Assembly: GCA_964557375.1 (NCBI GenBank) | Contig: CAZKZZ010000039.1 | Coordinates: 1-24,552, forward strand | Direction of reading: 5' to 3' | Length of the DNA stretch: 24,552 nucleotides | From: CAZKZZ01 sp964557375 | GTDB lineage: Bacteria > Spirochaetota > Spirochaetia > SPDA01 > CAZJBZ01 | Shown: in pieces, positions 21,844-24,552 of the stretch | Position numbering within the stretch: position 1 is the stretch's first letter | Layout: each line of letters opens with the position of its first letter | Notes under the pieces: generated by a model | Databases searched by the model: none | What the model was told of the DNA's origin: nothing | Seen by the model: only the letters and a program-made list of their open reading frames with translations | Program-made: the position numbers and the translations under genes

Positions 21844-23163
21844 GTGCATATTCTGTTAATTGAAGACAATCCGGAAGATCAGCACCTGTATAAAACGTAC
21901 CTTTCCATGGACAGGGAGTATGACTACACCTTTTCTGTTTCGCAAACCGGAGAGGAGGGGCTTTCTCTTTACCGGAAGGAACGGTTCGATTGTATTATTT
22001 TGGATTATAACCTGCCGGATATGGACGGGATTGAGTTTCTCGACACTCTGGCTCACATCTCTCAACCGTTAAAAGCACCGGTTATTTTTCTCACGGGACA
22101 GGGGGATGAAACGGTCGCCGTCGAAGCGATGAAAAAGGGCGTCTATGATTACCTGGTAAAAAGCAAGGTAAACAGCGAGGTGCTGGTCCGCTCCGTCAAG
22201 TACAGCATCGGCGCAAAGCGCAATCAGGATGCTCAGAAAGAACACCTGCTCTTTTTAGAAACTCTTATCGATACGATCCCAAATCCGATCTTCTTCAAAG
22301 ATGTCGACGGCATTATCCGAGGGTGCAACAAAGCGTTCGAAACATTTACCCAAAAACCGAAGTCGGAACTGATAGGACAGAGCGATGCACAGATTATGAG
22401 CGGTGAGTTTGCACAGCGGTGTAAAGAGAGTGATTATAACCTGCTCAGTGCTCCCGGAATCGACTCGTTCGAAGGTCAGGTTTCGTTTGACGAAGAGGAC
22501 ACCCGGTACGTATTGGTCTACAAAGCCTCGTACTCCAATCTTTTCGGTGAGGTGGACGGGCTGGTAGGTGTAATCATCGATATTACGGAACGGAAGAGAG
22601 CGGAAGAACGGGCCAAGAGACTAGCCCTCTACGATGAACTGACTGAACTGCCCAACCGCAGACTCTTCTTTGAACGGCTTTCCAGGGCCATTTCCCGGGC
22701 CCAGCGGAACCACTATTTCGTCGCAATCATGTATGTAGACCTGAACGGATTTAAACCGATTAATGACACCTACGGACATGAGGCGGGGGATGAAGTACTT
22801 CGCGAAATCGGAAAACGGTTTGTCCACGATATCCGTATGGCGGACACTGCCGCACGTATAGGCGGAGACGAGTTCGGAATTATTCTTCCCGATTTAGACC
22901 GTACGGACGGGGTAATAAAAGTGGCCGAAAAGATTGCCGCCTCCATTCAGGAACCGATACCTTATAACGGCAATTCTCTGTCCGTAGTGGCATCCATCGG
23001 GATCAGCATCTACCCGACGGACGGTAAGCAGATGGACGAACTGGTAAATATGGCGGATAAAGCGATGTACATTGCAAAGTCTACGAGCAAGAAAAGAGGG
23101 GGGGGTCTGTCTTCCCATAATATTGTATTTTATTCACTTATCAAAGGAACAGATAATGGCTGA
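21844..23163 (+). CDS. REC-PAS-GGDEF diguanylate cyclase response regulator
   Basis: The 439-residue protein makes c-di-GMP from GTP. Residues 1-120 form a receiver with Asp54 (IILDYNLPDMDG) and LTGQGDETVAVEAMKKGVYD; about 135-250 is a PAS domain (PNPIFFKDVDGIIRGCNKAF), closing with DITERKRAEE; the GGDEF domain runs from about 260 to 420. The signature GGDEF is at 340-344 with Mg/GTP-binding DLNGFKPINDTYGHEAGDEV before it, and the inhibitory I-site RxxD is Arg331 to Asp334, five residues upstream, so the cyclase should be active and product-inhibited. The start is GTG at 21844 with AAGGAG at 21830-21835, three bases after the Rcp1-like gene. Phosphorylation of Asp54 is the likely trigger. Confidence 0.93.
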   Translation: MHILLIEDNPEDQHLYKTYLSMDREYDYTFSVSQTGEEGLSLYRKERFDCIILDYNLPDMDGIEFLDTLAHISQPLKAPVIFLTGQGDETVAVEAMKKGVYDYLVKSKVNSEVLVRSVKYSIGAKRNQDAQKEHLLFLETLIDTIPNPIFFKDVDGIIRGCNKAFETFTQKPKSELIGQSDAQIMSGEFAQRCKESDYNLLSAPGIDSFEGQVSFDEEDTRYVLVYKASYSNLFGEVDGLVGVIIDITERKRAEERAKRLALYDELTELPNRRLFFERLSRAISRAQRNHYFVAIMYVDLNGFKPINDTYGHEAGDEVLREIGKRFVHDIRMADTAARIGGDEFGIILPDLDRTDGVIKVAEKIAASIQEPIPYNGNSLSVVASIGISIYPTDGKQMDELVNMADKAMYIAKSTSKKRGGGLSSHNIVFYSLIKGTDNG

Positions 23164-24552
23164 TGACGACACTCTACTGCAACAACTGCGCGCAAAGGGA
23201 TTCGAAACTGCGAACATAGGTCTGTGCGTCACCGACGAACATGCCAATTTTGTAGAAGTAAATAGAGCGTATTGCGACCTCTACGGATATACCAGGGATG
23301 AACTCATAAGAAAACATTTTACAATCGTGATACCGGAGGGAAAAAAGCGGGAAGCGGAGAAACTGTATAACGAAGCTTTTATTGAAGGGAGTGAAATCCC
23401 CTTCGAATGGGTAGTCCAGGCAAAAGACGGAACCCGCATTCCTATTTTCGCCACTGGAAACGTAATTTCTTTTGACAACGGGAGAAGATATAAAATTACC
23501 TCTGTTACAGATATGCGGGAGCACCTGAAACATGAAACCCACCAGCTGCTCTCAGATAAAGTATTTACAAACTCGAGAGAGGGGATCCTCATAACGGATG
23601 CGGACATGCATTTTCTTCAAGTCAACCCGGCCTTACAAAGAATGACCGGATACAGTGAAGACGAGCTCATAGGCCGGACCCCTCACATGTTTAAATCGGG
23701 GAGGACCGACTCGTCAAAATATCGGGAAATGTGGAACACCCTTGCCCGCGAAGGATACTGGCAGGGAGAACTGTGGGACAGAAAGAAAAACGGCGAGCTG
23801 TTCGCTATTATGCTGAGCATTACTGAGATTAAAAACGATGCGGGTGAGGTTACCCATTATCTCGGCATCATGAACGAAATCACCGAGCAGAAACGGTACC
23901 TGCAGCAGATCTACGACCTTGCCTATTTCGACACCCTTACCCAGATGCCCAACCGGGCACTCTTTGACGACCGCTGTGAACAGGCGGTAAAAAAAGCAAA
24001 GCGGGAGCAGAGAAAACTGGCCATTCTTTTTATCGATATAGATCGGTTTACTTCAATAAATAACACCTTTGGGCATAAAGTAGGAGATGAGCTGATCCAA
24101 AAAGTGGCAACGAGACTGAAAAATAACCTGCGGGAAGTCGACACGATAAGCCATTTCAGCGGAGATAAGTTTGTAGTACTCCTCGAAAACCTAAACGAGT
24201 CGCGAGATGCATCTCCGGTTGCGGAAAAATTACTGAGGGTCTTCTCCCAGCCGTTTTATCTCCAGTCTCAAGAGATTTTTATTACGGCGGGGATCGGGAT
24301 CAGCGTATTTCCGGACGACGGGACTACGACCCAGGTCCTGATGCAGAACGCCGAATCTGCGGTCCACAAGGCAAAAGAGGCGGGCAAGAGCAGATATCAG
24401 TTCTATTCCAAGGAGATCAACGCGCAATCGTTCGAGAAACTGCTGCTGGAAAACAACCTCCGGGGTGCAATTACGAATAACGAGCTGTTCCTGATGTATC
24501 AGCCCCAGATAAACACCCAAAACAAACAGGTATCGGGGATGGAAGTGCTGGT
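23156..24552 (+). CDS. PAS-PAS-GGDEF(degenerate)-EAL protein (partial, runs off the edge)
   Basis: The frame is open from ATG 23156 to the window end (465 codons seen). Two PAS domains occupy about residues 1-125 and 135-240 (ANFVEVNRAYCDLYGYTRDE, then MHFLQVNPALQRMTGYSEDE). A GGDEF-family domain follows, with DIDRFTSINNTFGHKVGDEL, but its signature is SGDKF (335-339) instead of GGDEF, so cyclase activity is unlikely. The I-site RxxD (Arg326, Asp329) is kept. An EAL domain begins at about 430 (LENNLRGAITNNELFLMYQP) and the first signature reads EVL in SGMEVLV. A c-di-GMP phosphodiesterase controlled by the degenerate domain is inferred; the rest of the EAL active site is outside. It overlaps the preceding gene by 8 bases, so it belongs to the same operon. 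Confidence 0.9.
   Translation, partial: MADDDTLLQQLRAKGFETANIGLCVTDEHANFVEVNRAYCDLYGYTRDELIRKHFTIVIPEGKKREAEKLYNEAFIEGSEIPFEWVVQAKDGTRIPIFATGNVISFDNGRRYKITSVTDMREHLKHETHQLLSDKVFTNSREGILITDADMHFLQVNPALQRMTGYSEDELIGRTPHMFKSGRTDSSKYREMWNTLAREGYWQGELWDRKKNGELFAIMLSITEIKNDAGEVTHYLGIMNEITEQKRYLQQIYDLAYFDTLTQMPNRALFDDRCEQAVKKAKREQRKLAILFIDIDRFTSINNTFGHKVGDELIQKVATRLKNNLREVDTISHFSGDKFVVLLENLNESRDASPVAEKLLRVFSQPFYLQSQEIFITAGIGISVFPDDGTTTQVLMQNAESAVHKAKEAGKSRYQFYSKEINAQSFEKLLLENNLRGAITNNELFLMYQPQINTQNKQVSGMEVL

Noticed and set aside
1..24552. tRNA, rRNA, CRISPR arrays, insertion sequences or integrases
   Set aside because: No cloverleaf, spacer-repeat pattern, transposase or integrase motif was seen; almost all DNA is accounted for by coding sequence.

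Overview
The window looks like chromosomal DNA of a diderm bacterium of about 50% GC. It carries an RND efflux pump with a lipoprotein adaptor, Shine-Dalgarno sites of GGAGG type, and dense c-di-GMP signalling. The general protein style (CUT1 sugar importer with TIM-barrel isomerases, a MotA-like protein, a MutS-like ATPase) suggests a free-living spirochaete; this is inference without a search. A run of 100 N at 8435-8534 shows a scaffolded draft assembly. I saw no rRNA, tRNA, CRISPR array or insertion sequence.

Layout. (1) 1-3607, + strand: the end of a sugar-binding protein, an intercistronic terminator, two CUT1-type permeases and a sulfatase with no signal peptide. Two TIM-barrel sugar isomerase/epimerase genes point towards them (3635-5432, - strand). 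Together they look like uptake and intracellular processing of a sulfated carbohydrate. (2) 5494-8172: a MutS-like ATPase without the mismatch-recognition domain, then on the - strand a secreted beta-rich protein and a small zinc-ribbon protein. (3) 8268-12741, - strand: a lipoprotein membrane-fusion protein, an RND permease and a small membrane protein interrupted by the assembly gap. (4) 12880-15014: a solitary gene resembling tailed-phage proteins, then a complete three-gene HipB-HipS-HipT toxin-antitoxin module with paired operators. (5) 15179-18387: msrA; an ECF sigma factor with a single-pass membrane protein and a shortened MotA-like protein; and an eRF1-like (baeRF-type) protein with a GGQ tripeptide and a C-terminal zinc ribbon.

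(6) 18471-24552 (continues past the edge), + strand: a tightly coupled five-gene signalling operon. It encodes a membrane-tethered LivK-like binding protein, a Cache-like histidine kinase with a phytochrome-type transmitter, an Rcp1-like single-domain regulator, a REC-PAS-GGDEF cyclase with active site and I-site, and a PAS-PAS-GGDEF-EAL protein whose GGDEF motif is degenerate (SGDKF) but whose I-site remains. There is no ABC transporter partner, so the binding protein is probably a sensor subunit. The whole reads as a ligand-to-c-di-GMP pathway and is the best candidate here for an undescribed system. The HipBST module with its operators, the ECF/MotA-like trio and the GGQ-bearing baeRF are the next most interesting loci.
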